DNA of 64,000 bases from Bin25 sp026709415 (GTDB lineage: Bacteria; Bacteroidota; Bacteroidia; Flavobacteriales; Flavobacteriaceae): the NCBI GenBank assembly GCA_965200045.1, contig OZ241330.1, positions 2,418,001-2,482,000 of the forward strand. Direction: 5' to 3'. Within the stretch, counting starts at the first letter, position 1; every line of letters begins with the position of its first letter. The notes under the pieces are model-generated. The model searched no databases. It had not been told where the DNA came from and was given only the letters and a program-made list of their open reading frames with translations. The position numbers and the translations under genes were made by a program. Shown here one piece after another: positions 34,027 to 43,140 of this stretch.

Positions 34027-35172
34027 TTATTTATCTAAGCCATACTCATTAATCAACCAAGTCCGCATTGAAGGAACAGGAACAATGTATTCTTTTTTCT
34101 TGTTTCGATGAAATATCCCATCTTGAACTAGCCGCTTGTACAATTTTTCTGATTCTTCCAAAGAAAGTTTCTTATTTATAAACTCAATAATATTTTCTTC
34201 GCTGAAACTTTTTAGATTTTTATTTTGCTGTAACAAAGTAGCAACTACTTGAGATTCTCTTTTATTAAAGTTTTCAAGTGTTTGGTCATAATATCTCTCT
34301 TTTAATTCCAACCCCCTTGTTAAAACTCTTTCTAATCCTTCGGGCTTTAATTCTCCTTTGCTTTCTTTTAGTTCATCAAAAATAGCCGTTGTATAAGAAG
34401 TTATATGTTGTGCCCAACCATGAGTTTCTTTGACGATTTCATCAATCCAATGCTCGATGATTGCATCATTCATCTTTTTACTACACTCTACCAACCAATC
34501 TTTGATAATGGCACGTTCTGATACTTTATCTAATGGATCAAGATTGAAAACATAGTTATTGCTAAATCTTGAAATTCCCAAATCTTTAAAAATATTTTTT
34601 GTCATACCTAATCCACCAATTAGAAATACAAAACCTTTTTTTGTCTGTAAATTATGTAATTCCTCTAGTGTCATTTCTATTTTCCAATGATACTCAACGG
34701 GAACTTTATTTCGATTACCCAATATCTGTGCTTCATCTAAAACAATAAGTGTCGGTTTGCTTTTGATTTTTTGAATCACTTTGAGCATGCTTTTATCGTT
34801 TATTTCTGCGTTTCTTTTAACTCCTGTCTTAAAAATAAAAAAGTCTAATCCCAACCAAGCATTCCAAGAACCATAAGAATTATTTTTGGATAACCATTCA
34901 TAAAAAACATCGTTGTCCCATAAACATTCTATCGATATGTCACAGACTCGCCATTTCTCGACAATTGCTATCTTTTTTAATTCTTCTATTAAGGCAGTTT
35001 TTCCAACACCAGGCGAACCTTGTACTAAAAAAGATGTTCCTTTTCCTGTATGTGAAGTTTCTTTCATTAATCCAATAAAACTCTTTTTTTCTTCAACTCG
35101 TCCATGAAAAAATTTAGCTTTTCCACGATCGTCTCCGTGATGAGGGTACTCTTTCTTTCCTTTTATGTAATC
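34027..35172 (-). CDS. AAA family ATPase, start codon unclear
   Basis: P-loop ATPase with winged-helix tail, 346 residues from ATG 35067. Walker A GSPGVGKT and Walker B TLIVLDEAQ are intact; the C-terminal 60 residues resemble a winged helix. The frame stays open to 35172 and encodes a conserved-looking segment (YPHHGDDRG, then FFHGRVEEK) that related ATPases seem to have before Walker A. That stretch has no ATG, GTG or TTG. An ATG at 35176 in another frame reads only MRLHK before running into a stop further on, so either a frameshift removed the start or an unusual start (ATA at 35166) is used. It lies beside the type III restriction system and a relic. Function unknown; defence accessory is an inference. 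Confidence 0.6.
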   Translation of the reverse strand, partial: DYIKGKKEYPHHGDDRGKAKFFHGRVEEKKSFIGLMKETSHTGKGTSFLVQGSPGVGKTALIEELKKIAIVEKWRVCDISIECLWDNDVFYEWLSKNNSYGSWNAWLGLDFFIFKTGVKRNAEINDKSMLKVIQKIKSKPTLIVLDEAQILGNRNKVPVEYHWKIEMTLEELHNLQTKKGFVFLIGGLGMTKNIFKDLGISRFSNNYVFNLDPLDKVSERAIIKDWLVECSKKMNDAIIEHWIDEIVKETHGWAQHITSYTTAIFDELKESKGELKPEGLERVLTRGLELKERYYDQTLENFNKRESQVVATLLQQNKNLKSFSEENIIEFINKKLSLEESEKLYKRLVQDGIFHRNKKKEYIVPVPSMRTWLINEYGLDK

Positions 35173-35834
35173 TCATAATCTCAAAAACACAAAAGCGTTT
35201 CTTCCAAAAAGAATAAAAAGTGAATCAAAAAAAATAGCGATAGTGTTAGAATATTTGTTGTTTTGTATTCCATATTTCATAATCTATCCAATCATATTAA
35301 AGTGAATAAACCAAATAAAATTACTCAGTCATAACCTCAATTAGTAATCAATTGGATTGACCTCACTATTCTTTTTCAGCTACACGGAATCCTGCCAAAA
35401 TTAACCTTTTTTTGGGTCTGGACTCTATTATCCATGGTCACATCACAAAACAGTACATCCACTGATGCTTGAAGCCACTCTTTGATGATGTAGTGAAAAG
35501 GGAGGGCTTTGATGGCTTCAATACGGTTTTGATCGAGAAACCCATTAGGCAGTAAAACTTTTCCGCGGGATATTCGGAGGATCCGTAATCCGCTAGGGCT
35601 CATGAATGCCCCCGCTTGCTTTGACCGGGCACCATCAATCGATGGTCAACCGCTTGGTGCCAAAACGGCTTGAGCGGTTTTTCGATGAGTGCCTAATACT
35701 AATTTGCATTTTAAATTACTTTTTAGCGTTAGGACAAAGTCTTATGTATTTCATAATGTATCTGCTTAGTTTAATGGCAATGAGAGGAGAATCAAGTAAC
35801 ACACAATACAGAACACAAATTGATATTAGTAAAT
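35173..35834. other. gap between the AAA ATPase gene and res
   Basis: Over 600 bases without a confident gene. It contains the GC-richer relic described separately and AT-rich flanks. Confidence 0.4.
35376..35695. other. GC-richer relic of unknown origin
   Basis: About 320 bases with higher GC than the flanks, between the ATPase and the res gene. The minus strand holds an open stretch of 75 codons (from 35603) that begins MSPSGLRILRISRGKV and ends FGRIPCS, followed by stops. Upstream in another frame it reads PLKPFWHQAVDHRL. These look like scrambled coding fragments but match no family I recognise. It may be a mobile-element remnant. Confidence 0.35.
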
Positions 35835-38800
35835 TTAATTTGTGGTGATATCTGAAAATCTTGTCCCAACCCGAAGTTCTGAACCCAGTTCTTCAAAGTG
35901 CTTTTTTCCACAGTTTATTTTTGAACTTTCTATTCTTCTTAAATTTTCTTCGAAAAGATTGCCCTTACTTTCAACAACAAAAAATAATTTTTCCTTTCCA
36001 TCTTCTTCTTTCCAATTCACGACCCAATCTGGATTGTATGAACCTAACGGTGTTTGTATTTTAAACCAACTTGGAAGTTTTGCATAAACGGAAACATTTT
36101 CGCTATTCTCAAAATCATTAGTTAAGCTTCTTTCAATAGCTGAATCATAAATCACATAATCGTATGGAGATTTAGAACTTTCAATCATATTGCGTTTCAA
36201 GTATCCAAACAACTCCTCATTTTTAAATAACTCTTGACTGTAAAATTCCCCTCTACCCATTTTATGATATTTCAAACCATCCACTATGTGGTGTCTCATT
36301 TGTTCGTTGATTAAATCGATGCACCCTTCGATAAACTTCTGTGGATTAATCTTAAAGTATTCAAGTTTTCTTGTGCCCGTCAATATTTTAACAATAGATT
36401 GCCTTGTTAAGTTGGTTGCGTTTTGAATATAACTGATAATATCAGGTAAATTTTCGACTTGATTTTCATAAATGTATTCTTGCGTTTTTGTTTTTGATTC
36501 ATCTACATCTAGTCCTCCAACATCGAAAACGACATGTTTTCTTTCATAAACGATTCTCCCTTTATTTTTCTTGAGATGTTTATCAATTGAATCAATGCAT
36601 TTCTTTATCAAAGAATGCGAATCAAAATTGACTGAAAACGTTGTCTTATGTTTTACTCTTTCCCATAATTCTTGGAAATCTGGACATTCAATAATTTTTT
36701 CGTTGATTTTAACCTTTTTCTTTTTATCTGGATTGCTGATTGGGAGCTTACTAGCCAAACTTTTTAGCTTGTTGATTATTTGCTTTTTAATGTGTTCCTT
36801 ATTTTTATGAAATGACTCAGGAATTTCAACATTGTTATTGAACAAAGCAATGTTTAATAAATCCATAACCCTACCATTTGAGTCGATATACCCCCTATCC
36901 AATAAATATTTAAAAAGTTGCTTCGATTTTTCATGACCCATGTAAGTTGGATTTTTATCAACATTAACGGGCTTAATGACGATGTCAGAAAAGGTGCTTT
37001 CCTTAATTTCTCCAAAGACAATTCCAGACTCTTTTTCTATTTCTTTCTGCAAATCTTGGACAAACTCTTCCCAAGATTCGTTAGCAATAACTGATAAGGT
37101 ATTAATACCATGCCCAAATATTCTTTCTCCATTTTGATTGACACAAAGTCTAAGCCCTCTTCCTATTTGTTGACGTGGGGTAATTTTTGATTTTCCCTTT
37201 TGTCTGAGGGTACATATTTGAAAAACATTCGGATTATCCCAACCTTCTTTAAGTGCTGAATGAGAGAATATAAAACGTATGTTAGAATCAAAACTCAATA
37301 GTTTTTCTTTATCTCTCATGATCAAATGATACGTGTTTTCGTCCGCATTTGTGTTACCACTGGTGTCCTTAAAGTATTCGTATTTTTCTTTTGAATTGCT
37401 TCTTTTACCTTTTTTGTCAATGGAGAAGTACCCGTCATGAACACTCTGAATATCGATATTCGATTCTTTCAATTTACCAAATGGGGTATTGTATTTTGGT
37501 TTGCGAATATGTTTTTTGTATTCTTCTTCAAATATTTTGGCATAAATACCCTTGGTTGGATTCCCTTCATCATCATAACCTCTATAATTCATTACTCGAT
37601 CAATAAAAAACAGACTAAGCACCTTGATATCCTTTTTATTTAAAATCATTTCTTTGTCAAGATGCTCTTCAATTGTTTTCGATATCATGACTCTTTTAAT
37701 TTGTAGTTCATCAGCTTCACCAATCGACTCATGCAGTTTTATAACATCTTCCCTACTTGTGAAATCAATATATTCGTTTCCCTTCTCTCCATAAATATCC
37801 TTGATAATGTAGCCTTCATATTCATTTCTCTTCGTTATTTCCTCTAAATCTGTGTTCTGTCGCACTTTTTTTATTTTTCTTTTCACTGATCCTCTTTCAA
37901 AAACGTCCACTTCCACTTTGGCAATAGGCAGTCCCTTGCTTAGAATGACTTCTTTTAACTTGATATAGACATTATTTCTATCCTCGCTTGCTTGTACAGA
38001 ACCTACTTCAATTTGCTTGACTAGTTTTTGAGCATACGCATCAACAGCATCTAATTTGAACACAAGGTTAACCTTTTCTCTATGCGTGGCTGAATATCTT
38101 AATGTTACCAAAGGATTTAAATTCTGAACAGCAGTTTTTCTTAACGGAGTACTTATTGTCGATTGGGGTTCATCAATGATTACTACCGGTCTGGTATTCC
38201 TAATAAAGTCTAAAGGTTTTCCACCTAAAGAATCATGATATCGATGGATAATGTTGGCTTTATTGGGTTGAGCAGAATCCTTAAAACTTTTACTAAACGC
38301 ATCGATGTTAATCACCATAATTTCCAACCCATTGTTGGCTGAAAAATTTCTCACATCACTCAATCTTCCAGAGTTGTATATAAAATAATTGTATTGAATG
38401 TTATCATATAGCTGTCTATAGTGGTCCTGAGTGATTTGTAAGGATTTGTAGACTCCTTCTTTAATTGAAATAGATGGAACTACTATGATGAATTTTGACA
38501 GACCATATTTCTGATATAACTCCATAATAGTCCTCAAGTAAACATAAGTTTTACCCGTACCAGTTTCCATTTCAATAGAAAATTCTAGATTATCCTCCCG
38601 TATGTCATCAACCGATGAGGGCTTTAACCCATTTTTTAACTGAATATTGATAGTGTTTTCAATTAATTGTTCCCTTGATAAGTTTATTTGGTTACTGTAA
38701 CCTATTTCATTAAAGGTTATTGTTTGTTGATTATTGATATATTCTGGAGAATAAACTGTAAACGTAGAGTCATGCTTTTCTGATCCCTTAAATATTTCTA

Positions 38801-38858
38801 CGATTGAGTTCATTGCGTCTAACTGAAATTGAAGTTCGCTTTCAAATTTTATTTTCAC
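35835..38858 (-). CDS. res: type III restriction endonuclease Res subunit
   Basis: The 1007-residue ATP-dependent restriction subunit acts with Mod to cleave DNA between inversely oriented sites. Superfamily 2 helicase motifs: Walker A ETGTGKTYV near 97-105, DEPQS (motif II), YSATHRE (motif III), and QIGRGLRLC (motif VI). The C-terminal nuclease domain shows the PD-(D/E)XK pattern NPDWVV ... VVESKG. The start is GTG at 38858, one base after the mod stop. Expression is expected to follow mod transcription. If Mod is truncated by the upstream G run, Res would have no partner, which is also safe because Res needs Mod to cut. No truncation is seen in res itself. Confidence 0.93.
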   Translation of the reverse strand: MKIKFESELQFQLDAMNSIVEIFKGSEKHDSTFTVYSPEYINNQQTITFNEIGYSNQINLSREQLIENTINIQLKNGLKPSSVDDIREDNLEFSIEMETGTGKTYVYLRTIMELYQKYGLSKFIIVVPSISIKEGVYKSLQITQDHYRQLYDNIQYNYFIYNSGRLSDVRNFSANNGLEIMVINIDAFSKSFKDSAQPNKANIIHRYHDSLGGKPLDFIRNTRPVVIIDEPQSTISTPLRKTAVQNLNPLVTLRYSATHREKVNLVFKLDAVDAYAQKLVKQIEVGSVQASEDRNNVYIKLKEVILSKGLPIAKVEVDVFERGSVKRKIKKVRQNTDLEEITKRNEYEGYIIKDIYGEKGNEYIDFTSREDVIKLHESIGEADELQIKRVMISKTIEEHLDKEMILNKKDIKVLSLFFIDRVMNYRGYDDEGNPTKGIYAKIFEEEYKKHIRKPKYNTPFGKLKESNIDIQSVHDGYFSIDKKGKRSNSKEKYEYFKDTSGNTNADENTYHLIMRDKEKLLSFDSNIRFIFSHSALKEGWDNPNVFQICTLRQKGKSKITPRQQIGRGLRLCVNQNGERIFGHGINTLSVIANESWEEFVQDLQKEIEKESGIVFGEIKESTFSDIVIKPVNVDKNPTYMGHEKSKQLFKYLLDRGYIDSNGRVMDLLNIALFNNNVEIPESFHKNKEHIKKQIINKLKSLASKLPISNPDKKKKVKINEKIIECPDFQELWERVKHKTTFSVNFDSHSLIKKCIDSIDKHLKKNKGRIVYERKHVVFDVGGLDVDESKTKTQEYIYENQVENLPDIISYIQNATNLTRQSIVKILTGTRKLEYFKINPQKFIEGCIDLINEQMRHHIVDGLKYHKMGRGEFYSQELFKNEELFGYLKRNMIESSKSPYDYVIYDSAIERSLTNDFENSENVSVYAKLPSWFKIQTPLGSYNPDWVVNWKEEDGKEKLFFVVESKGNLFEENLRRIESSKINCGKKHFEELGSELRVGTRFSDITTN

Positions 38859-38859
38859 C

Positions 38860-40464
38860 TTATAAACTTTTTATGTTTTTTATTCCAAATCTCTTTAATA
38901 TTTGAATTGAATTTGTTTTATCAACATCCGTAAACCCTGAGTCCTTGAATATCACAGTACACTTGGCAGGTTTGCATTCCTTTTTCCAATTTCCTATCCC
39001 TTCTGCAATTTTAGAGGTTATCTTGTCATCAAGACACAAAATCAATGTTCCATGATCAACATTAAACACCTTCGTTTTTTCTATAATACGCTCCTCTATC
39101 GGCAAGGATAAATCCAAACCATGCTTTAATAAAATTTCATATAACACATCTTCTTGAGATCTGTCTTCTTTAATATTCTCCACAGAATCTAAAAGCGATT
39201 GTTTCAAATTATCAGAGTCTCCATCCCAACTTTTTATGTTGGAACTATCCAACTTAAACACCTTAAATCCTAGATCCATATCCTTGGATCTCTTTGGTTC
39301 CTCTTGCTTTATCTTTTTGATGACTCTTCGTATTCGTTCTTTACCAATTTCGGCAATGTTTTCAAATCCTGCTTTATAGGCTTCTTTCTTTGGATCTATT
39401 GGTTCAGGGAGTTGTACTTGAATAAACCTCCTTTTTCCTCCATCCTCTTTATTTAGTTCTAAAACAGCATGAGCTGAGGATGATGAACCAGCAAAAAAAT
39501 CAAGAACTGTAATGTATTTATCGTTTATTATTGAAACAATAAGTTCAATTAGTTCTACTGGTTTACAATAATCAAAATAATTTAAATCCAAAACTTTCAT
39601 CGTGTTGGAACCTTTATCCGTTGAGATGTTAGTAATCACATCTTTTAAACTTGTTTTGTTGAAGTTTCTTCTTTTCGTATAAATTTTCCAGTTTCCCTCT
39701 TTTTCTATGAATTCTAACTCGTCACTTTCATTCATTACCTTTTGTTTACTCCACCTCCAAGCATAAAATTTGTTTTCAGATTTTGGAATAGGTTTTGGTT
39801 TTATTGTTATGTAATCTGCATTTAATTCCGAACTCCATCTACTAGTTAAGACTTTCCTGTTTTTAGGATTATAAAATATATCATACACCAAGTTCGGTCT
39901 TGTCGTTTCATTGAAACTAGAATTACTGTTGTACAACTCATTTGTCGTTATGTACATTCCTTTTTTATCTTTCTTTATTTCATAGTTGAATCCCTTGTAA
40001 GAATCTGGCATAACTTCGATGGCAAATTTTGAATCAATAAGAAATTTATCTAGATTCTGAATATCCTTTGCATATGAAATAATGTACTCTTTTGTAGTTG
40101 CTGCACCAAATCTACTTATCTGTCTTCCCTTTATATTATTAATCCAAATGAATGAGTTGATTAAATTCTCTTCGCCAAAAATCTCATTACCAATTTTTTT
40201 TAGATTTTCTAGTTCATTATCATCAATACTTATAAAAATCAAACCATCTTCAGTCAATAAGTTTCTTGCTAAAATCAATCGTGGGTACATCATATTCAAC
40301 CAATTAGAATGAAATCTCCCCTCTGATTCTGCATTAGTCGATAACTTGTTACCTTGGTTATCTATTTGTTGCGTAACCTCTTGATAGTTTTTGAGATTGT
40401 CCTTGTAGTTATCCTTGTATATGAAATCTTTTCCAGTATTATACGGAGGATCGATATAAATCAT
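38860..40464 (-). CDS. mod: type III DNA methyltransferase Mod, main part (out of frame with its N-terminus)
   Basis: Beta-class N6-adenine methyltransferase. The frame opens at ATG 40464 with the catalytic motif IYIDPPYNTGKDF and contains the SAM-binding motif LDFFAGSSSSAHAV near 335-350; the target-recognition region lies between. The normal family N-terminus is encoded just upstream in a different frame (40467-40820), separated by nine G. With 7 or 10 G the two would join into a protein of about 650 residues (YIEGDNLEVLKLLQ, then HGG, then VKMIYIDPPY). With nine, the full protein is not made unless translation restarts at 40464. It is followed by res with a one-base gap. Confidence 0.9.
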   Translation of the reverse strand: MIYIDPPYNTGKDFIYKDNYKDNLKNYQEVTQQIDNQGNKLSTNAESEGRFHSNWLNMMYPRLILARNLLTEDGLIFISIDDNELENLKKIGNEIFGEENLINSFIWINNIKGRQISRFGAATTKEYIISYAKDIQNLDKFLIDSKFAIEVMPDSYKGFNYEIKKDKKGMYITTNELYNSNSSFNETTRPNLVYDIFYNPKNRKVLTSRWSSELNADYITIKPKPIPKSENKFYAWRWSKQKVMNESDELEFIEKEGNWKIYTKRRNFNKTSLKDVITNISTDKGSNTMKVLDLNYFDYCKPVELIELIVSIINDKYITVLDFFAGSSSSAHAVLELNKEDGGKRRFIQVQLPEPIDPKKEAYKAGFENIAEIGKERIRRVIKKIKQEEPKRSKDMDLGFKVFKLDSSNIKSWDGDSDNLKQSLLDSVENIKEDRSQEDVLYEILLKHGLDLSLPIEERIIEKTKVFNVDHGTLILCLDDKITSKIAEGIGNWKKECKPAKCTVIFKDSGFTDVDKTNSIQILKRFGIKNIKSL

Positions 40465-40466
40465 CT

Positions 40467-40820
40467 TTACCCCCCCCCATGATTTTTTTGAAGCAGTTTC
40501 AGCACCTCTAAATTATCTCCCTCGATATACAAATTCTGAGTTTTCCCCCAATCCAGACTTTCATCTCTATAGGGTCTCAACGTTCCAGTAGATGGTTTAT
40601 AGGCTTCCCTTCGAGATTGTGATTTCCCTGGCCAAACAAATCGATATAATTCCTCTTTATCATTGATTTCATCCCCCAATAACTGTTTCAATACTGCGAA
40701 ATCAATTTTACCATCAGTAATTATTTGGGGGAATAATTTCTTTAGTTTTAGAATATTCTCTTGTGTCAAGTCCTTACTTTGACTTAACTCATCTTTGGAG
40801 CTTATCTTATCCATTCTCAT
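40467..40820 (-). CDS. mod: N-terminal fragment of Mod ending at the G9 tract
   Basis: The 117 residues match the N-terminal part of type III Mod proteins (ELYRFVWPGKSQSRREAYK, then TLRPYRDESLDWGKTQ and NLYIEGDNLEVLKLLQKNHG). The reading frame stops at TAA immediately after the run of nine G. As read it is a truncated product. A +1 base (10 G) or -2 bases (7 G) would join it to the main frame. Start at ATG 40820 (a second ATG at 40814 is possible). Confidence 0.85.
   Translation of the reverse strand: MRMDKISSKDELSQSKDLTQENILKLKKLFPQIITDGKIDFAVLKQLLGDEINDKEELYRFVWPGKSQSRREAYKPSTGTLRPYRDESLDWGKTQNLYIEGDNLEVLKLLQKNHGGG
40470..40478 (-). repeat. G9 homopolymer contingency tract in mod
   Basis: Nine consecutive C on the plus strand (nine G in the mRNA), located at the frame break of mod. 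The open frame requires a run length of 7 or 10 (length equal to 1 modulo 3). It is a candidate phase-variation tract; poly-G is used this way in H. pylori modH. Confidence 0.85.
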
Positions 40821-40857
40821 ATTTTTAGATAATTAAATTTTTAATTTTAGAAATATT

Positions 40858-41022
40858 CTAACCCAACAAATCAATTTCTAGGATATTTAGAATGATCACA
40901 ATAAAAATCACCAATAGCACTAAAACGATAGCATTACAACACCCTTGATTGACACAACCCTTTTTCGGGTTTTGATATGGATCATTCCACGGGTCATCAT
41001 AAGGATTATTAGATCCAAACAT
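40858..41022 (-). CDS. small single-pass membrane protein, 54 residues
   Basis: An intact frame of 54 codons starting MFGSNNPYDDPW. The first 20 residues are polar and rich in Asn, Asp, Pro and Tyr; then NPKKGC, VNQGCC (three Cys in all) precede one hydrophobic segment (AIVLVLLVIFIVIILNIL) running to the end with the tail EIDLLG. It is too short for most gene callers. No ribosome-binding site is visible, but that is normal here. Function unknown. Confidence 0.6.
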   Translation of the reverse strand: MFGSNNPYDDPWNDPYQNPKKGCVNQGCCNAIVLVLLVIFIVIILNILEIDLLG

Positions 41023-41181
41023 AGCTTAAGTCAAACATTAGTGAATGATTTAATAGGTAAACAAATTGTGAGTTTTGTAACTGTAGGTCAAAGTGTAATT
41101 CCTCCATTCTGAAACCACCTAAAACCACAAAAATCGAGTGGAATAAAACACCGTACAAGTGAACAAAGAAATCCGGAGTAG

Positions 41182-41254
<73 letters not shown>

Positions 41255-41264
41255 ATATGGATTG

Positions 41265-41272
41265 CAAAGATA
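41265..41272 (-). promoter_or_regulatory. candidate -7 element of the initiator tRNA promoter
   Basis: The minus strand reads TATCTTTG, a full match to TAnnTTTG, ten bases before the tRNA 5' end, where transcription of a short-leader tRNA would start. Confidence 0.5.
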
Positions 41273-41409
41273 CGATTTGATTTTTAATCGAATCGACGAA
41301 AGAAATCATTTTGATACAACAACGGATTTGCTGACAAAAAGCTTTTGAATTCATCCCATTCCTATTTGAAGTTTCATCTACCATTATTTTTGCTTTTTAT
41401 TTTCATCTT

Positions 41410-42303
41410 TTGAAAACGGATTCAACACATAAATCAGGTTTTGTCACTATTATTGGAAAACCTAATGTGGGGAAATCAACTCTAATTAATCGGTTTTTAA
41501 AACAACCGCTTTCCATTATCTCTCCTAAAAAACAAACGACACGGCATCGCATCTTAGGAATACTGAATGATGACGCATACCAAATCATATTTTCTGATAC
41601 TCCCGGATTGATTTCTCCAGAATACAAACTCCATGAACACATGATGTCTTTTACAAAAGAGGTGTTGGAAGATTCTGACGTTTTGATTCTTGTGATTTCA
41701 TGTGGTGATTTAGAAGAACACAAATCATTATTTCTTGAAAAACTTCAGAAAATCACTGTTCCATTATTATTGGTCATCAATAAAATTGACTTATCAAATC
41801 AAAAGGAACTCGAGACTATCATGAATCAATGGGAGAAAATATTACCCAATGCAAAGGTTTACCCCATTAGTGCTCTCAATGGAATTCATACTGATGAACT
41901 CCTTAACATCATTATTGATCTCTTACCCCTATCGCCACCCTATTTTCCCAAAGATCAATTGACAGACCGTTCAGAGCGATTTTTCGTCAATGAAATCATA
42001 AGAAAGAATATTCTGAATCATTACCAAAAAGAAATTCCCTATGCAGCTGAAGTAAAGACGCATCAATTTGAAAAAGAATCCAGATTGATTCGAATCCATT
42101 CAGATATCTACGTCGAAAGAGAATCTCAAAAAGGAATCTTGATTGGCCATCAGGGACAAGCTTTAAAAACTTTAGGGATGTCATCACGCAGAGAGTTGGA
42201 AAGTTTTTTTGAAAAGAAAATCTTTCTAAAACTCAGAATTAAAGTGGCCAAAAACTGGCGAAAAGATTCCAAGATGCTGAAACGATTTGGGTATATTTCT
42301 TGA
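41410..42303 (+). CDS. era: GTPase Era
   Basis: GTPase that binds the 3' end of 16S rRNA during 30S maturation. G1 GKPNVGKST near 16-24, effector TTRHRILG, DTPGL and NKID motifs are visible; a C-terminal KH domain (VERESQKGILIGHQGQALKTLG) closes the 297 residues. The start is TTG at 41410, as no in-frame ATG lies before the G1 motif. Its target is the altered 16S 3' end of this genome. Confidence 0.96.
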   Translation: MKTDSTHKSGFVTIIGKPNVGKSTLINRFLKQPLSIISPKKQTTRHRILGILNDDAYQIIFSDTPGLISPEYKLHEHMMSFTKEVLEDSDVLILVISCGDLEEHKSLFLEKLQKITVPLLLVINKIDLSNQKELETIMNQWEKILPNAKVYPISALNGIHTDELLNIIIDLLPLSPPYFPKDQLTDRSERFFVNEIIRKNILNHYQKEIPYAAEVKTHQFEKESRLIRIHSDIYVERESQKGILIGHQGQALKTLGMSSRRELESFFEKKIFLKLRIKVAKNWRKDSKMLKRFGYIS

Positions 42304-42370
42304 GCAATCGAACCTCAAGGTGTTTTAAAATTGGATTTCTTATAATTCCAATTAAATTAGCAACTCCATT

Positions 42371-43138
42371 ATGGATTTAAATCTCGATTCAAAAACTGTT
42401 TTAATCACAGGTGGAGCAAGTGGTATCGGTAAAGCCATTTGCACTCAATTTTGGGAAGCTGGTGCCAATGTCATCATCCTTGATACCAATACTGAAAAAG
42501 TGAAAGTCCTATTGGATGAATTAACAACCAAGGATAGAACACCAACCCACTTCAATGTTGATATCAGCCATTCTAAAGCATTGGAATCACTCGGTGATTC
42601 TTGTAATAGTCTTGATATTCTAGTCAATTGTGCTGGGATATCTCATATTGGAACCATCGAAGATACCTCAGAAGCTGATTTTGATCGATTGTATTCGGTC
42701 AATGTCAAAGGAATATTCAATGTCACCAAATCATTCATTCCAATCTTTAAGAAAAAAAAGAGTGGTGTGATTTTAAATATCACTTCAGTTGCAGCGACTG
42801 TGGGAATCTCTGAAAGATTTGCTTATTCCATGACCAAAGGAGCTGCTCTTTCCATGACCTATTCGATTGCCAAAGACTACATCAATTATGGTATTCGATG
42901 CAATAGTATTTCTCCGGCTCGCATCCATACGCCCTTTGTAGATGATTATCTTCAACAACATTATCCCAAAGAAGTGGAAAAAATGTTCCAAAAATTGTCA
43001 AAAACACAGCCAATTGGTCGTATGGGAACTCCTAAAGAAGTAGCTGACTTAGCCCTCTTTTTATGCTCCGATAAAGCGAAATTTATTACCGGAACAGATT
43101 TTCCCATCGATGGTGGATTTTTAAAATTAAATACCTAA
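42371..43138 (+). CDS. SDR family dehydrogenase, probable 2-keto-3-deoxy-L-fuconate dehydrogenase
   Basis: A 255-residue short-chain dehydrogenase. Cofactor loop GGASGIG near 14-20, NCAG, the catalytic Ser-Tyr-Lys triad with NITSVAAT and YSMTK, all intact. The specific role is inferred from the neighbours (FAH-family hydrolase, lactonase and a second SDR), which fit the non-phosphorylating L-fucose pathway where this enzyme oxidises the 4-hydroxyl of 2-keto-3-deoxyfuconate. A related sugar acid is also possible. First gene of a four-gene run. Confidence 0.8.
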   Translation: MDLNLDSKTVLITGGASGIGKAICTQFWEAGANVIILDTNTEKVKVLLDELTTKDRTPTHFNVDISHSKALESLGDSCNSLDILVNCAGISHIGTIEDTSEADFDRLYSVNVKGIFNVTKSFIPIFKKKKSGVILNITSVAATVGISERFAYSMTKGAALSMTYSIAKDYINYGIRCNSISPARIHTPFVDDYLQQHYPKEVEKMFQKLSKTQPIGRMGTPKEVADLALFLCSDKAKFITGTDFPIDGGFLKLNT

Positions 43139-43140
43139 CC

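Noticed and set aside
41403..41723. Minus-strand frame antisense to era
   Set aside because: Antisense shadow of a well-conserved gene.
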